A DNA stretch of 64,000 bases from Streptomyces sp. Ncost-T10-10d. GTDB taxonomy: Bacteria > Actinomycetota > Actinomycetes > Streptomycetales > Streptomycetaceae. Positions 30,432 to 38,384 of this stretch are shown here, piece after piece. The DNA lies in NCBI RefSeq assembly GCF_900091955.1, contig NZ_FMDF01000138.1, positions 1-64,000 on the forward strand. Reading direction: 5' to 3'. The notes under the pieces were generated by a model. The model was not told the DNA's origin. It was given only the letters and a program-made list of their open reading frames with translations, and did no database searches. The position numbers were made by a program, and so were the translations under genes. The stretch's first letter is position 1, and every line of letters begins with the position of its first letter.

Positions 30432-31244
30432 TCAACGGGATCCGTACACCCGCTCCAGCACTTCCGCCACCCCGTCGCCCTCGTTCGACGACGTCACCTC
30501 GTCCGCCGCGGCCCGGAGGTCCGGATGGGCGTTGGCCATGGCGACGCCGTAACCGGCCGCGCGGAACATCGGCAGGTCGTTGGGCATGTCCCCGAAGGCG
30601 ATCGTGGTGCCCGCGTCCACGCCCAGGAACTCGGCCGCCAGCGCGAGCCCGCTGCCCTTGTCGACACCGTACGGCTGCAGTTCGACGGTGCCGGGGCCGG
30701 AGAGCGTGACGGAGGCGAGATCACCGACCGCCGTACGGGCCGCCTCGGCCAGCGCGTCGTCCGTGAGCTCCGGGTGCCGGATGAGGACCTTGATGACGGG
30801 TGCGGACCACAACTCGTGCCGATGACGCGTCCGTTGGGCGGGAAGCGTGGGGTGGGGCATCCGATATCCCGGCTCGATCAGTGTCCGGCCCTCGGTCCCG
30901 TCCTGGTCCACGGCCGCGTGGACCGGTCCCACCTGGGCCTCGATCTTGCCGAGCGCGGTGTCGGCCGCCTCCCGGTCCAGGGGGAGCGTGCGTACCATCC
31001 GCCCGGACCCGGCGTCGTACAGCTGAGTCCCCTGCCCGCAGACCACCGGCCCCCGGTAGCCCAGCCCGTCGAGCAGCCCCCGTATGCCGGGCACGGGCCG
31101 CCCGGTGACCACGAGATGCCGCGCCCCGGCCCGTACGGCCAGGGCGAGCGCGGCGCGGGTGCGGGGGCTCACGGTGTCGTCGCGGCGCAGCAGGGTGCCG
31201 TCCAGGTCCGTGGCGACGAGGGCATATGCGGGTGGGATGGTCAT
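30432..31244 (-). CDS. HAD-superfamily Cof-type phosphatase
   Basis: A 270-residue haloacid-dehalogenase hydrolase of the IIB (Cof) group. Motif I is ATDLDGTLLRRDD with the nucleophile aspartate at 13, motif II is LVVTGRP, and motif IV is TIAFGDMPNDLPMFRAAGYGVAMANA, with the lysine motif in GVDKGSGLALAAEFLGV. Members dephosphorylate sugar phosphates and related compounds. It is convergent with the TetR gene and has no evident partner. Confidence 0.93.
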   Translation of the reverse strand: MTIPPAYALVATDLDGTLLRRDDTVSPRTRAALALAVRAGARHLVVTGRPVPGIRGLLDGLGYRGPVVCGQGTQLYDAGSGRMVRTLPLDREAADTALGKIEAQVGPVHAAVDQDGTEGRTLIEPGYRMPHPTLPAQRTRHRHELWSAPVIKVLIRHPELTDDALAEAARTAVGDLASVTLSGPGTVELQPYGVDKGSGLALAAEFLGVDAGTTIAFGDMPNDLPMFRAAGYGVAMANAHPDLRAAADEVTSSNEGDGVAEVLERVYGSR

Positions 31245-31285
31245 GGATCAAGCCTAAGGTCCGCCCGGGGGCGCGCACTTCGGCG

Positions 31286-31314
31286 TTGACAGGCGATGGC
31301 CGACTGCGTGTAAT
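31286..31314 (+). promoter_or_regulatory. Near-consensus vegetative promoter
   Basis: TTGACA at 31286-31291 and TGTAAT at 31309-31314, spaced 17 bases, is one mismatch away from a perfect housekeeping promoter, which is unusual in this GC-rich sequence. It points toward the decayed CGNR gene at 31526. There is no intact gene within the first 200 bases, only a 39-codon open frame from the ATG at 31313. Confidence 0.6.
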
Positions 31315-31525
31315 GAGATCGGTGTCGCGTGACGCTGGCCAAAGAGCAGTGGGCCGGCCGGTGGTCGGGCGAACACCCTTCATCCGAGGGGTCCGTGATG
31401 AGTTCATACTCCGCGCCCTGTACATGACGTAGCGCAGCAGCCGCACGCCATCATCTGCCGTTCGCACGTCCCGGCGCCGTCATGTGCGCCGCCCCGACGC
31501 CAAGTCCGGTGATCGCGAACCGTAG

Positions 31526-31849
31526 TTGCCGCCGGGCCGAGTCCGGCGGTCGGCCGTGCGGTGGCTCCGTTCCGTGCGCAGCGCGATCAGTGTCGCCGTG
31601 GACTCCGGCACCCTCGCCTGGGGCCCGGATGTCACGGGAACGGCCCTTCTGCCGACCGTCGCCCGCGATGCGGTGGAGCTGTTCGTCGGCCCGTACGCCG
31701 ACCGCATCCGTGAATGCGGCTCCGAGAGCCGCAAGTTGCCCTTCGTCGACACCTCACGGCCGGGCAGGCGGCGGTGGTGTGCGATGGAGCGTTGCGGAAA
31801 CCTCCACAAGGTACGGGCCCACCGCGCCAGGCATGCCGGGACCGACTGA
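31526..31849 (+). pseudogene. CGNR zinc-finger protein remnant (C-terminal part)
   Basis: The 107-codon frame encodes the C-terminal half of a CGNR zinc-finger regulator: ARDAVELFVGPYADRIREC, then LPFVDTSRPGRRRWCAMERCGNLHKVRAHRAR, which is diagnostic. Normal members are about 190-220 residues with an N-terminal ABATE-type domain; here a TAG stands immediately before the frame and nothing like the N-terminal domain is visible upstream. The zinc-site cysteine expected just before LPFVD is replaced (SESRK), another sign of decay. It could alternatively be a short expressed product from the TTG at 31526. Confidence 0.65.
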
Positions 31850-31938
31850 GGACTCATGCCGATGCCTCGGCTGTCCTACGCCGTTCAGCCGGGCCCTGGA
31901 GGCACCTCGCGCCGTGTGCGAATGTGACGGTCGGCCCT

Positions 31939-32325
31939 TTATGTGTCACGTTTTCGCGCGAGGGCGGGTCGGTCGGCTGTCCGCAACGGGCAACCGGTGC
32001 CGACGCGCGCGGTGAGTTCGGTTCGCAGGGTGGCGAGTTCGGCCATGCGTGCGTCGATGACCTGGATCTTCTCCTCGAACAGCGCGGACAGCGCTTCCGC
32101 GGTGTCCGGCGCTTCGCGTAGCTCCTCGCCATGCCGCGCGATCTCCGCGAGTGAGAATCCGAGTGTCTGCGCGGTGCGGACATACTGCAGCCAGGCCAGT
32201 GTCTCGGGCGGGAAGTCACGGTAGCCATTGGCCAGCCGCCGGCCTGTGACGAGGCCGACCTTCTCGTAGAACCGGATGGCGTCCCTGGTCATGCCCGCCT
32301 GTGCGGCCAACTCCCCGATACGCAT
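31939..32325 (-). CDS. MerR-family transcriptional regulator
   Basis: A 128-residue MerR protein. The winged helix is MRIGELAAQAGMTRDAIRFYEKVGLVTGRRLANGYRDFPPETL, followed by the linker SLAEIARHGEELREAPDTAEALSALFEEK and a coiled-coil dimerisation helix with IDARMAELATLRTEL. The C-terminal tail has one cysteine (residue context GTGCPL) and no heavy-metal cysteine set, so it is not an obvious metal sensor. The start at 32325 is the family position. It is divergent from a small membrane protein whose promoter has a MerR-type operator, its likely target. Confidence 0.92.
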   Translation of the reverse strand: MRIGELAAQAGMTRDAIRFYEKVGLVTGRRLANGYRDFPPETLAWLQYVRTAQTLGFSLAEIARHGEELREAPDTAEALSALFEEKIQVIDARMAELATLRTELTARVGTGCPLRTADRPALARKRDT

Positions 32326-32347
32326 GACCCTCCGTCGGACGATGGGC

Positions 32348-32379
32348 TTGACCTTGGAGCGTACTCCACTGTTTACCGT
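32348..32379 (+). promoter_or_regulatory. MerR-type operator/promoter of the divergent membrane protein
   Basis: TTGACC (32348-32353) and TACCGT (32374-32379) are separated by 20 bases, the over-long spacer typical of MerR-activated promoters. The spacer holds the dyad TGGAG-CGTA-CTCCA at 32355-32368. It lies between the divergent MerR gene and the plus-strand gene at 32419. Confidence 0.75.
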
Positions 32380-32418
32380 GAGGCGCATCGCTGCCCCGAG
32401 ACCAACAGGAGCCTCACA

Positions 32419-32892
32419 GTGATCCGTCTCCCAGCCCCCTCGCGTCCCGCCCGTCTCCGCGAAGTGCGCGCGAGCGCTTGGTACGACCTCGTAGTCACGG
32501 CGGGATTCGCGACGCCGTGGACGTATGCGCTGGTGCACGATGCGCTGTCTTCGTTGGGTCACGCATGGGGGCTGGGTGTCCTGCCCGAACTCGACCCGGT
32601 GCAGACCCTGTACGCGAATCTGATGGGTTCGGTCGTGGTCGTCTGGGCCGTCCTGCGCATCGTCAGGCCGCTGCCGGTGCACGGACTGCTCGACGGCATC
32701 GCGCGCACACTGTTTGCGGCGTGGCAGGCCTACGCGCTCGCCCACGGCGCCACGCAGCTGCTGTGGCTGTTCCTCGGTGTCGAGGTGGCATTCGGAATCG
32801 TTCAGCTCGTGCCGTGGTGGCGGAACCGGCGCACCGAGTCGGCGGACGGGCATGGGGAGGTCATCACCGGCCCGGAGGGTGTACGCCTCTGA
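32419..32892 (+). CDS. Small integral membrane protein of unknown function
   Basis: A 157-residue protein with about four hydrophobic helices (around residues 22-45, 65-82, 92-110 and 114-132), short polar ends and no motif I recognise. The GTG start has CAGGAG 7 bases upstream. The promoter in front is of MerR type, and the MerR gene is divergent, so expression is probably switched by that regulator. It could be a DoxX-like or other small membrane protein; I cannot assign it. Confidence 0.8.
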   Translation: MIRLPAPSRPARLREVRASAWYDLVVTAGFATPWTYALVHDALSSLGHAWGLGVLPELDPVQTLYANLMGSVVVVWAVLRIVRPLPVHGLLDGIARTLFAAWQAYALAHGATQLLWLFLGVEVAFGIVQLVPWWRNRRTESADGHGEVITGPEGVRL

Positions 32893-33095
32893 CTCGGCCT
32901 GGACGCCGAGCTGCCGGCGGAGAAGAGTGCTCCGTGCCGTACGGCCGACGGCGTCGAGAGCGAGACCCGCATCAACCGCAGGTGGTCCAGATCGTTGGCC
33001 ACTGCACCGACACTGTCGGCCGTGAGGTACCTTCGCGCAGGTCAGCCAGTGGTGACGACAACACCCACTGCCCCGCCGTTCAGAACAGGCGCCCT

Positions 33096-33707
33096 GTGAC
33101 CAACCCGCCCGGCCTCAGCCGGTCCATACGTTCCGCCAAGACCTCGACGTCCCGGACCCGTAGGGGCCCGGCCCTCACCGCCGTCCTTCTGGCCGCTCTG
33201 CTCAGCGCCTGCGGCAGCCCCGCCGCGCCCAGCGGCTCCGCCGCGCCCAGTGGTCCGGCCGTACCCGTCGACGGCGGCAGCCCCGCCGACTCGGGGCTGC
33301 GCGACGGAACCGCATCGAGCCCGCCCGACCGCACCGTCTCGGGATTGCGCGACGACATCCGCCACATCACGCGGAAGACCGCCACGGGTACCCGGCCGCG
33401 CACGGTCGAGCGCTGCACCACGCGCGTCAGGAAGGTCAAGCACACCTCCAGCACCGGCAGCACCAGGAAGACCCGGACCTGGTACACCAACGACTCCTAC
33501 AAGGACTGCGAGAAAGTCCAGCAGGGCACCAGGAGTTACACCCGCGTCGTGCGTCCGGCACGCTGGTGCGTCGAACTCGACAATGTCGGGGGCAACCCCG
33601 CCGAGGACGATGTCTGGTACGAGGTCGAATCGGCCGTCTACCACAAGGCCACGCAGATCGAGGAAGGCAGCAAGCTGTCCTTCACCCCGTTGCGCAGGGG
33701 CTGTTGA
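33096..33707 (+). CDS. Putative lipoprotein of unknown function
   Basis: A 203-residue protein from the GTG at 33096. The N-terminus has basic residues (RTRR), a hydrophobic run (ALTAVLLAALL) and a lipobox LSAC with the modified cysteine at 39, so it is probably anchored on the outer face of the membrane. A Pro/Ala/Gly/Ser linker follows. The rest is basic and threonine/tyrosine-rich with four more cysteines, including ERCTTRVRKVK, KDCEKVQQGTRSYTRVVRPARWCVELDNVGG and a final cysteine at the C-terminus, compatible with disulfides. No known domain is recognised. The frame is open further upstream, but only from 33096 is a signal peptide well placed. Confidence 0.7.
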   Translation: MTNPPGLSRSIRSAKTSTSRTRRGPALTAVLLAALLSACGSPAAPSGSAAPSGPAVPVDGGSPADSGLRDGTASSPPDRTVSGLRDDIRHITRKTATGTRPRTVERCTTRVRKVKHTSSTGSTRKTRTWYTNDSYKDCEKVQQGTRSYTRVVRPARWCVELDNVGGNPAEDDVWYEVESAVYHKATQIEEGSKLSFTPLRRGC

Positions 33708-33760
33708 CCCACCCGCCTGCCGTCCGGGTGGGCGGCAGGCGGACGGAGCTCGGCCGGTGG

Positions 33761-33994
33761 CTAATCGACGGCGTGGACGCGATACAGAGCGATCGTGTGA
33801 TCGGTGCGGCGTACGTCGGCCGTCGCACCGGAGCGCAGGGAATCGGGGCCGGACGGGTGGACCTGCTCCACGCTGTCGTCCGTGTGCGTGGTGGGCGAGG
33901 TTCCGCAGACGAAGAAGGACAGCGTGGACAGGGCCGCGGTGGCGGTGCGCAGGAGCACGCGGGAGTTCCCGGACGTGCGCGTAAATCGGCTCAT
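33761..33994 (-). CDS. Small secreted or lipoprotein-like hypothetical protein
   Basis: A 77-residue product whose codons have the strong G/C third-position bias of real Streptomyces genes. The N-terminus (basic start, then VLLRTATAALSTLSFFVCG) looks like a signal peptide, possibly with a lipobox-like FVCG. The mature part is polar and has no known domain. No clear ribosome site precedes the ATG; the upstream bases are unusually AT-rich (ATATTTTCC), so a promoter very close to the start is possible. Confidence 0.6.
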   Translation of the reverse strand: MSRFTRTSGNSRVLLRTATAALSTLSFFVCGTSPTTHTDDSVEQVHPSGPDSLRSGATADVRRTDHTIALYRVHAVD

Positions 33995-34051
33995 AACATG
34001 TCAGGAAAATATGAGCATGCGGTAGTTCCGGGATTGCCCGCCGTGACGCGC

Positions 34052-35617
34052 TCAAAGCCGCCTGAATGCCGTACCGCTCAGGTGGTCCAGGTAGTCCATG
34101 ACAGCCCGGCCGTCGTCGGCCGGCGCGATCAGCCCCACGTGGTTGTCCGGGCGGACCAGGACGAGGGTGTCGGCGCCCGTCTCGATGCCGTACGCCGAGC
34201 GGGCGTGGCCCTCGTCGTCGGTCAGGCCGTGCCGTGCTTCCGCGTCCACCCCGTACGCCCGCACCGCGTTGCCGTACGTCGCTTCCGTCGCCCGCAGCGC
34301 GTCCGTCGTGGCCGGGCCGAAGCCCAGCAGGGTGAAGTGCGGTCCGGCGAACGCCTCGAACAGCCGGGCCGGTGCGCCCGTCCCGGCGTCGCGGCAGGGG
34401 GCGTCCGGGGCGCGGTCGCCCGCTCGCAGACGGGCGGTGGAGCCTGCGGGGGAGAGCGAGCTCCAGCGGTAGCCCAGGCCCAGGCCCGTGGTCTCCCCGG
34501 TGACCGCCGAGTCCAGGCCGCCGCCCGGCCGTCTGATCGCGTCGAGCGTGACCCGCAGCCGCTCGGAGCTGATGTCCAGCGCCCAGGAGGCCACGGGCAA
34601 TCGCTCCTCCTCGTACGTGTCCAGCAGGCCGGGATCAGCCTGGCCGGTGACGACCCGGGCGAGCTTCCAGCCCAGGTTGAACGCGTCCTGGATTCCGGTG
34701 TTCATGCCCAGTCCGCCCGCGATGGAGTGCACATGCGCGGCGTCCCCGGCCAGCAGTACGCGACCCACCCGGTAGCGGTCGGCCATGCGCTCGTTGACCC
34801 GGTACGTGGACAGCAGGGTGGCCTGCGTCAGATGGGTGGCCGGCAGTCCGGTGTGCTTGGCGAAGAGCCGCCGGAAGCTCTCCAGCGAGGGCGGTACGGG
34901 GGCTCCCGCCCGGTCCCGCTCCGGCCCCGCCTGGAACCACCAGCCCGACCGCGTACCCGGGATCGGGCACATCATCACGGCGCCGTCCTCGTCGAACCAC
35001 TGGTGCCAGTAGCCGCGGTCGGGGCCGTCCGCCTCCACGTCCCCGCAGACCATCACCTGCTCCTCGGTCGTCTTCCCCTCGAATGGGACGCCGAGCAACT
35101 TGCGCACCGGGCTGTGGCCGCCGTCGCAGCCCACCACGTACCGCGCCTCGATGCTCCGGCCGTCTGCGAGCCCGACCGTCACCGAGTCGGAGCCTGCCGT
35201 CAACCGATCGGCTTCCGCGTCGAGTTCGACGTGTACTCCGTACTCCGCCAGGCGGTCCCGCAGGATCTCCTCCAGCCGCCACTGGGCGATCAGCCACCCA
35301 CGGTCGTACGGGGTGTCCGGCGTCGGGTGTGATGCCTCGAACGGGTCGGTGTCGGCGATCGGCAGCCCGTTCCGGTACTTGCGCATGGGCAGCGGCGCCG
35401 AGCCCGCGGCCAGAACCCTGTCCACGACGCCGAGGTCCTCCAGGACCTCAAGGGAGCGGGGGTTGGGGCCCTTGGCCCGTGAACTGCGCGGAAAGTCCGG
35501 GGACTTGTCGATGATCCGTACGTCGATGGAGCGCCGGGCCAGATCGCAGGCCAGGGTCAGGCCGGTCGGCCCCGAGCCGACGATCAGTACATGGGTGGTG
35601 GGCGCGGATGCGGGCAT
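34052..35617 (-). CDS. FAD-dependent aromatic monooxygenase (PHBH-fold)
   Basis: A 521-residue class A flavoprotein monooxygenase. Visible motifs are the FAD Rossmann site VLIVGSGPTGLTLA (glycines 14-19), the DG motif VVGCDGGHSPVRKLLG, and the GD motif VLLAGDAAHVHSIAGGLGMNTGIQDAFNLGWKLA. A C-terminal thioredoxin-like domain of about 140 residues is the pattern of phenol hydroxylase/MhpA/PgaE-type and rifampicin monooxygenases. The substrate cannot be told from sequence. ATG at 35617 has AGGAG at good spacing. The upstream 60 bases include an AT-rich block (35665-35695) that probably holds its promoter. Confidence 0.9.
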   Translation of the reverse strand: MPASAPTTHVLIVGSGPTGLTLACDLARRSIDVRIIDKSPDFPRSSRAKGPNPRSLEVLEDLGVVDRVLAAGSAPLPMRKYRNGLPIADTDPFEASHPTPDTPYDRGWLIAQWRLEEILRDRLAEYGVHVELDAEADRLTAGSDSVTVGLADGRSIEARYVVGCDGGHSPVRKLLGVPFEGKTTEEQVMVCGDVEADGPDRGYWHQWFDEDGAVMMCPIPGTRSGWWFQAGPERDRAGAPVPPSLESFRRLFAKHTGLPATHLTQATLLSTYRVNERMADRYRVGRVLLAGDAAHVHSIAGGLGMNTGIQDAFNLGWKLARVVTGQADPGLLDTYEEERLPVASWALDISSERLRVTLDAIRRPGGGLDSAVTGETTGLGLGYRWSSLSPAGSTARLRAGDRAPDAPCRDAGTGAPARLFEAFAGPHFTLLGFGPATTDALRATEATYGNAVRAYGVDAEARHGLTDDEGHARSAYGIETGADTLVLVRPDNHVGLIAPADDGRAVMDYLDHLSGTAFRRL

Positions 35618-35865
35618 GGAGGCTCCTCGGCTGCGGTTCCGTGGACCTTCAGAGAATCGCAACCAGGTTAAAAAAGCAACTCAGTAACTAAAGTCCGGGC
35701 TGCTGCACACCTCGACCCGGTTCGGCTCCGCGGTCGGGATCTCGGCGGTGACGGCGGTGCACGGGATCGCGTAGGCGGGTACGGACGGCTCGCCCGGAGC
35801 CACCCTGGCGGCCTGTCGGGCGGCGCTCGTCGTCCCGGTGGTGATGGTGGCGGCGGGGGCGCCGG

Positions 35866-36852
35866 TCACTTCGCTGGGGTTGCGGCGGAGGAAGGCGAAG
35901 CGGAATCCCCGGCCGTCGGTGTCTGCTGCGCCGCCAGCCGCACCGCACGAGTCTGCGCCTGCGCCCTCGTCCGCCGCGCCGCCCGGAACGCGTCCCACGT
36001 CAGCAGGGTGAGCGCCAGCCACACCAGGGCGAACCCGGCCCACCGCTCCGGCGGCATCTCCTCGTGGAAGTACAGGATTCCGAGGATGAACTGGAAGACC
36101 GGCGCCAGATACTGCAGCAGGCCCAGTGTGGAGAGCGGTACGCGGATGGCCGCCGCCCCGAAAAGGACGAGGGGCGTGGCCGTGACGACACCCGTCGCGG
36201 CCAGCAGTGCCGCATGGCCGAAGCCCTCGGAGGTGAACGTCGCATCGCCCTGCGCGCCCAGCCACAGCAGATAGCCGAGCGCGGGCACGAACAGCACGGC
36301 GGTCTCGGCGGTGAGCGACTCCAGGCCGCCCATGTTGACCTTCTTCTTCACCAGGCCGTATGTCGCGAAGGAGAACGCCAGCGTCAACGAGATCCACGGC
36401 GGCCGTCCGTAACCGATCGCCAGCACGAGCACCGCCGCGACACCGGTGCCGACCGCCACCCACTGCGCGGGGCGCAGCCGTTCACCGAGGAGCAGAACGC
36501 CCATGGCGATGGTGACCAGCGGATTGATGAAGTAGCCGAGCGAGGCCTCGACGACATGGCCGTTGTTCACGGACCAGATGTACAGACCCCAGTTGACCGT
36601 GATCACGGCCGCGGCGACCGATATCAGGCCGAGCTTCTTCGGCTGCCGTATCAGCTCACCGATCCAGGACCAGCGGCGCAGCACCAGCAGTGCGATGCCG
36701 ACGACCCCGAGGGACCAGACCATGCGGTGGGCGAGGATCTCGATCGCGCCGGCGGGCTTCAGCAGCGGCCAGAACAGCGGGACGATGCCCCACAGGCCGT
36801 AGGCGCCGATGCCGGACAGCAGTCCGGCCCGTTGTTCATTTGTTCCCTTCAC
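35866..36852 (-). CDS. rarD: RarD-type EamA-family permease
   Basis: A 328-residue protein with ten predicted helices in two EamA repeats. The RarD pattern is strong: GLLSGIGAYGLWGIVPLFWPLLKPAGAIEILAHRMVWS, NWGLYIWSVNNGHVVEASLGYFINPLVTIAMGVLLLGERL, and GLLQYLAPVFQFILGILYFHEEM. These are transporters of small metabolites with unproven substrates. The start is uncertain: GTG at 36852 has GGGAGG a short distance upstream, while ATG at 36867 lacks a well-placed site. The 50-residue C-terminal tail is Ala/Thr/Gln-rich. A large palindrome lies 60 bases upstream. Confidence 0.9.
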   Translation of the reverse strand: MKGTNEQRAGLLSGIGAYGLWGIVPLFWPLLKPAGAIEILAHRMVWSLGVVGIALLVLRRWSWIGELIRQPKKLGLISVAAAVITVNWGLYIWSVNNGHVVEASLGYFINPLVTIAMGVLLLGERLRPAQWVAVGTGVAAVLVLAIGYGRPPWISLTLAFSFATYGLVKKKVNMGGLESLTAETAVLFVPALGYLLWLGAQGDATFTSEGFGHAALLAATGVVTATPLVLFGAAAIRVPLSTLGLLQYLAPVFQFILGILYFHEEMPPERWAGFALVWLALTLLTWDAFRAARRTRAQAQTRAVRLAAQQTPTAGDSASPSSAATPAK

Positions 36853-36912
36853 GGGCCCTCCCGGCATGTCTGTGTCAACTGCTCCGCCGACTGCACGACG
36901 GTAGCGCCGGGA

Positions 36913-36960
36913 GGGCCCCATGTCATAGCCGTATCGCCATACGGTCATGACATGGGGCCC
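36913..36960. repeat. 48-bp near-perfect inverted repeat between rarD and the NmrA-like gene
   Basis: The outer arms are perfect 14-mers (36913-36926 GGGCCCCATGTCAT and 36947-36960 ATGACATGGGGCCC). After a two-base mismatch, the inner arms CCGTAT/ATACGG enclose the loop CGCC. It lies 57 bases after the stop of the upstream NmrA-like gene and 60 bases before rarD on the same strand. It may serve as a terminator, an operator, or both. Confidence 0.75.
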
Positions 36961-37016
36961 GCGGGGTGCGGGGAGCGGAGCTGCGGCGCATCCGCCGTCC
37001 CGGTGACGGGGCGGAG

Positions 37017-37877
37017 TTACGCCGCGGCCACCGCCGCGGCCACCGTCTCGGCGAGCGGCGTCGTCGGCCGGCCGATCAGCCGGGCCAGGTCACCGCTCGT
37101 ACCGGCGAGCAGTCCGCGCTCGATCGCGGCATCGACGTCGACGAGGATCGCCGCGAAACCCTCGGGCAGACCGGCGCCGACCAGGATCTCCTGGTGTACG
37201 GCGGCCGGGACGTTCTTGTGCACGATCTCCTTGCCGGTGGCCTTGGCGAGCTGCGCCGCGTAGTCCGCGAACGACCAGGCGACATCGCCGCTCAGCTCGT
37301 AGACCGCGCCGATGTGACCCTCGCCGGTCAGTACGGCGGCTGCTGCGGCGGCGTAGTCGGCGCGGGTGGCGGAGGCGACCCGTCCGTCGCCCGCGTTGGA
37401 GACGACGGCGCCGTGCTCCAGGACGGGGGCGAGGTTGGCGGTGTAGTTCTCGGTGTACCAGCCGTTGCGCAGGAAGGTGTGCGGCAGCCCGGAGTCGAGG
37501 ATCAGCTGCTCGGTGGTCTTGTGCTCGTCGGCCAGCTCGAAGTCGGCGTCGGGGCCGCCCAGCACGCCGGTGTACGCGAGCTGCGCGACGCCCGCCGCCT
37601 TGGCCGCGTCGATGACGGCGGCGTGCTGCGGTACGCGCTTGCCGACCTCGCTGCCGGAGATGAGCAGGACCCGGTCACCGGCCCGGAAGGCGTCCTTGAG
37701 GGACTCGGGGCGGTCGTAGTCGGCGACGCGGAGCTCGACGCCGCGGGCGGCGAGCGGGGCGGCCTTCTCCTCGTTGCGGACGACGGCGGCGATCTCGGTC
37801 GCGGGCACGGCGGTCAGCAGCTGGTCGATGACGAGACGGCCGAGTTCTCCGGTGGCTCCGGTGACAACGATGCTCAT
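37017..37877 (-). CDS. NmrA/QorB-like NAD(P)H-binding reductase
   Basis: A 286-residue atypical short-chain dehydrogenase. The nucleotide-binding loop is VTGATGELGRLVIDQLL at the N-terminus, and later stretches HTFLRNGWYTENYTANLAPVLEHGAVVSNAGDGRVASATRADYAAAAAAVL are characteristic of the E. coli QorB (YtfG) quinone oxidoreductase group. It is divergent from an HxlR-type regulator, the same arrangement known for the E. coli qorB-ytfH pair, so it probably reduces quinones or other electrophiles under control of that regulator. The ATG has GGAG about 10 bases upstream. Confidence 0.9.
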   Translation of the reverse strand: MSIVVTGATGELGRLVIDQLLTAVPATEIAAVVRNEEKAAPLAARGVELRVADYDRPESLKDAFRAGDRVLLISGSEVGKRVPQHAAVIDAAKAAGVAQLAYTGVLGGPDADFELADEHKTTEQLILDSGLPHTFLRNGWYTENYTANLAPVLEHGAVVSNAGDGRVASATRADYAAAAAAVLTGEGHIGAVYELSGDVAWSFADYAAQLAKATGKEIVHKNVPAAVHQEILVGAGLPEGFAAILVDVDAAIERGLLAGTSGDLARLIGRPTTPLAETVAAAVAAA

Positions 37878-37957
37878 GGGGGGTTTCTCCTCTTTGGTGG
37901 CACTGGTCCTTGTTTGGGTTCGCAGACTCACTGTACGGGGTGCACTAACCATTCGAA

Positions 37958-37982
37958 AGTACCCACTTTGAAGTAAGGTACT
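37958..37982. promoter_or_regulatory. Candidate HxlR operator
   Basis: A 25-bp dyad with outer halves AGTACC/GGTACT and inner halves ACTT/AAGT centred near 37970. It sits in the 108-base gap between the divergent reductase and HxlR genes and ends three bases before the HxlR ATG. GTAC-containing dyads are typical for HxlR-family regulators. Confidence 0.7.
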
Positions 37983-37985
37983 GGC

Positions 37986-38384
37986 ATGAGCGTGAGTGAC
38001 CTGAGCAGGAAGCCCGATGTGAACCGGCAGATGTGCCCCTCCCGGCTGGTGCTCGAACATGTCACCAGCCGCTGGGGCGTCCTGGTCCTCGCCGCCCTGC
38101 TGGAGCGCTCGTACCGCTTCAGCGAACTGCGTCGCGAGGTCGGCGGCGTCAGCGAGAAGATGCTGGCCCAGACCCTCCAGACGCTGGAGCGTGACGGCTT
38201 CGTGCACCGGGACGCGAAGCCGGTGATCCCGCCGCGGGTGGACTATTCGCTCACCGGGCTGGGCCGGGAGGCCGCCGAGCAGGTGTGGGCGCTGGCCCGC
38301 TGGACGGAGCGGCGCCTGGACGCCGTGCACGCGGCGCGCGAGACGTATGACGCCGAGAAGAAGGAGCAGGTTCAGTCCGGCTGA
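37986..38384 (+). CDS. HxlR-family transcriptional regulator
   Basis: A 132-residue HxlR protein. The conserved N-terminal cysteine is in VNRQMCPSRLVLEHVTSRWGVLVLAAL, followed by the winged helix RFSELRREVGGVSEKMLAQTLQTLERDGFVHRD and VDYSLTGLGREAAEQVWAL. Several members with this cysteine sense quinones or electrophiles by thiol chemistry. No ribosome site is visible before the ATG, and the candidate operator almost touches it, so a leaderless transcript is possible. Its 3' end overlaps the convergent transporter gene by 13 bases. Confidence 0.93.
   Translation: MSVSDLSRKPDVNRQMCPSRLVLEHVTSRWGVLVLAALLERSYRFSELRREVGGVSEKMLAQTLQTLERDGFVHRDAKPVIPPRVDYSLTGLGREAAEQVWALARWTERRLDAVHAARETYDAEKKEQVQSG

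Noticed and set aside
34052-35617. Calling the FAD monooxygenase a rifampicin monooxygenase
   Set aside because: The fold matches, but so do phenol hydroxylases and polyketide hydroxylases; no residue seen here separates them.
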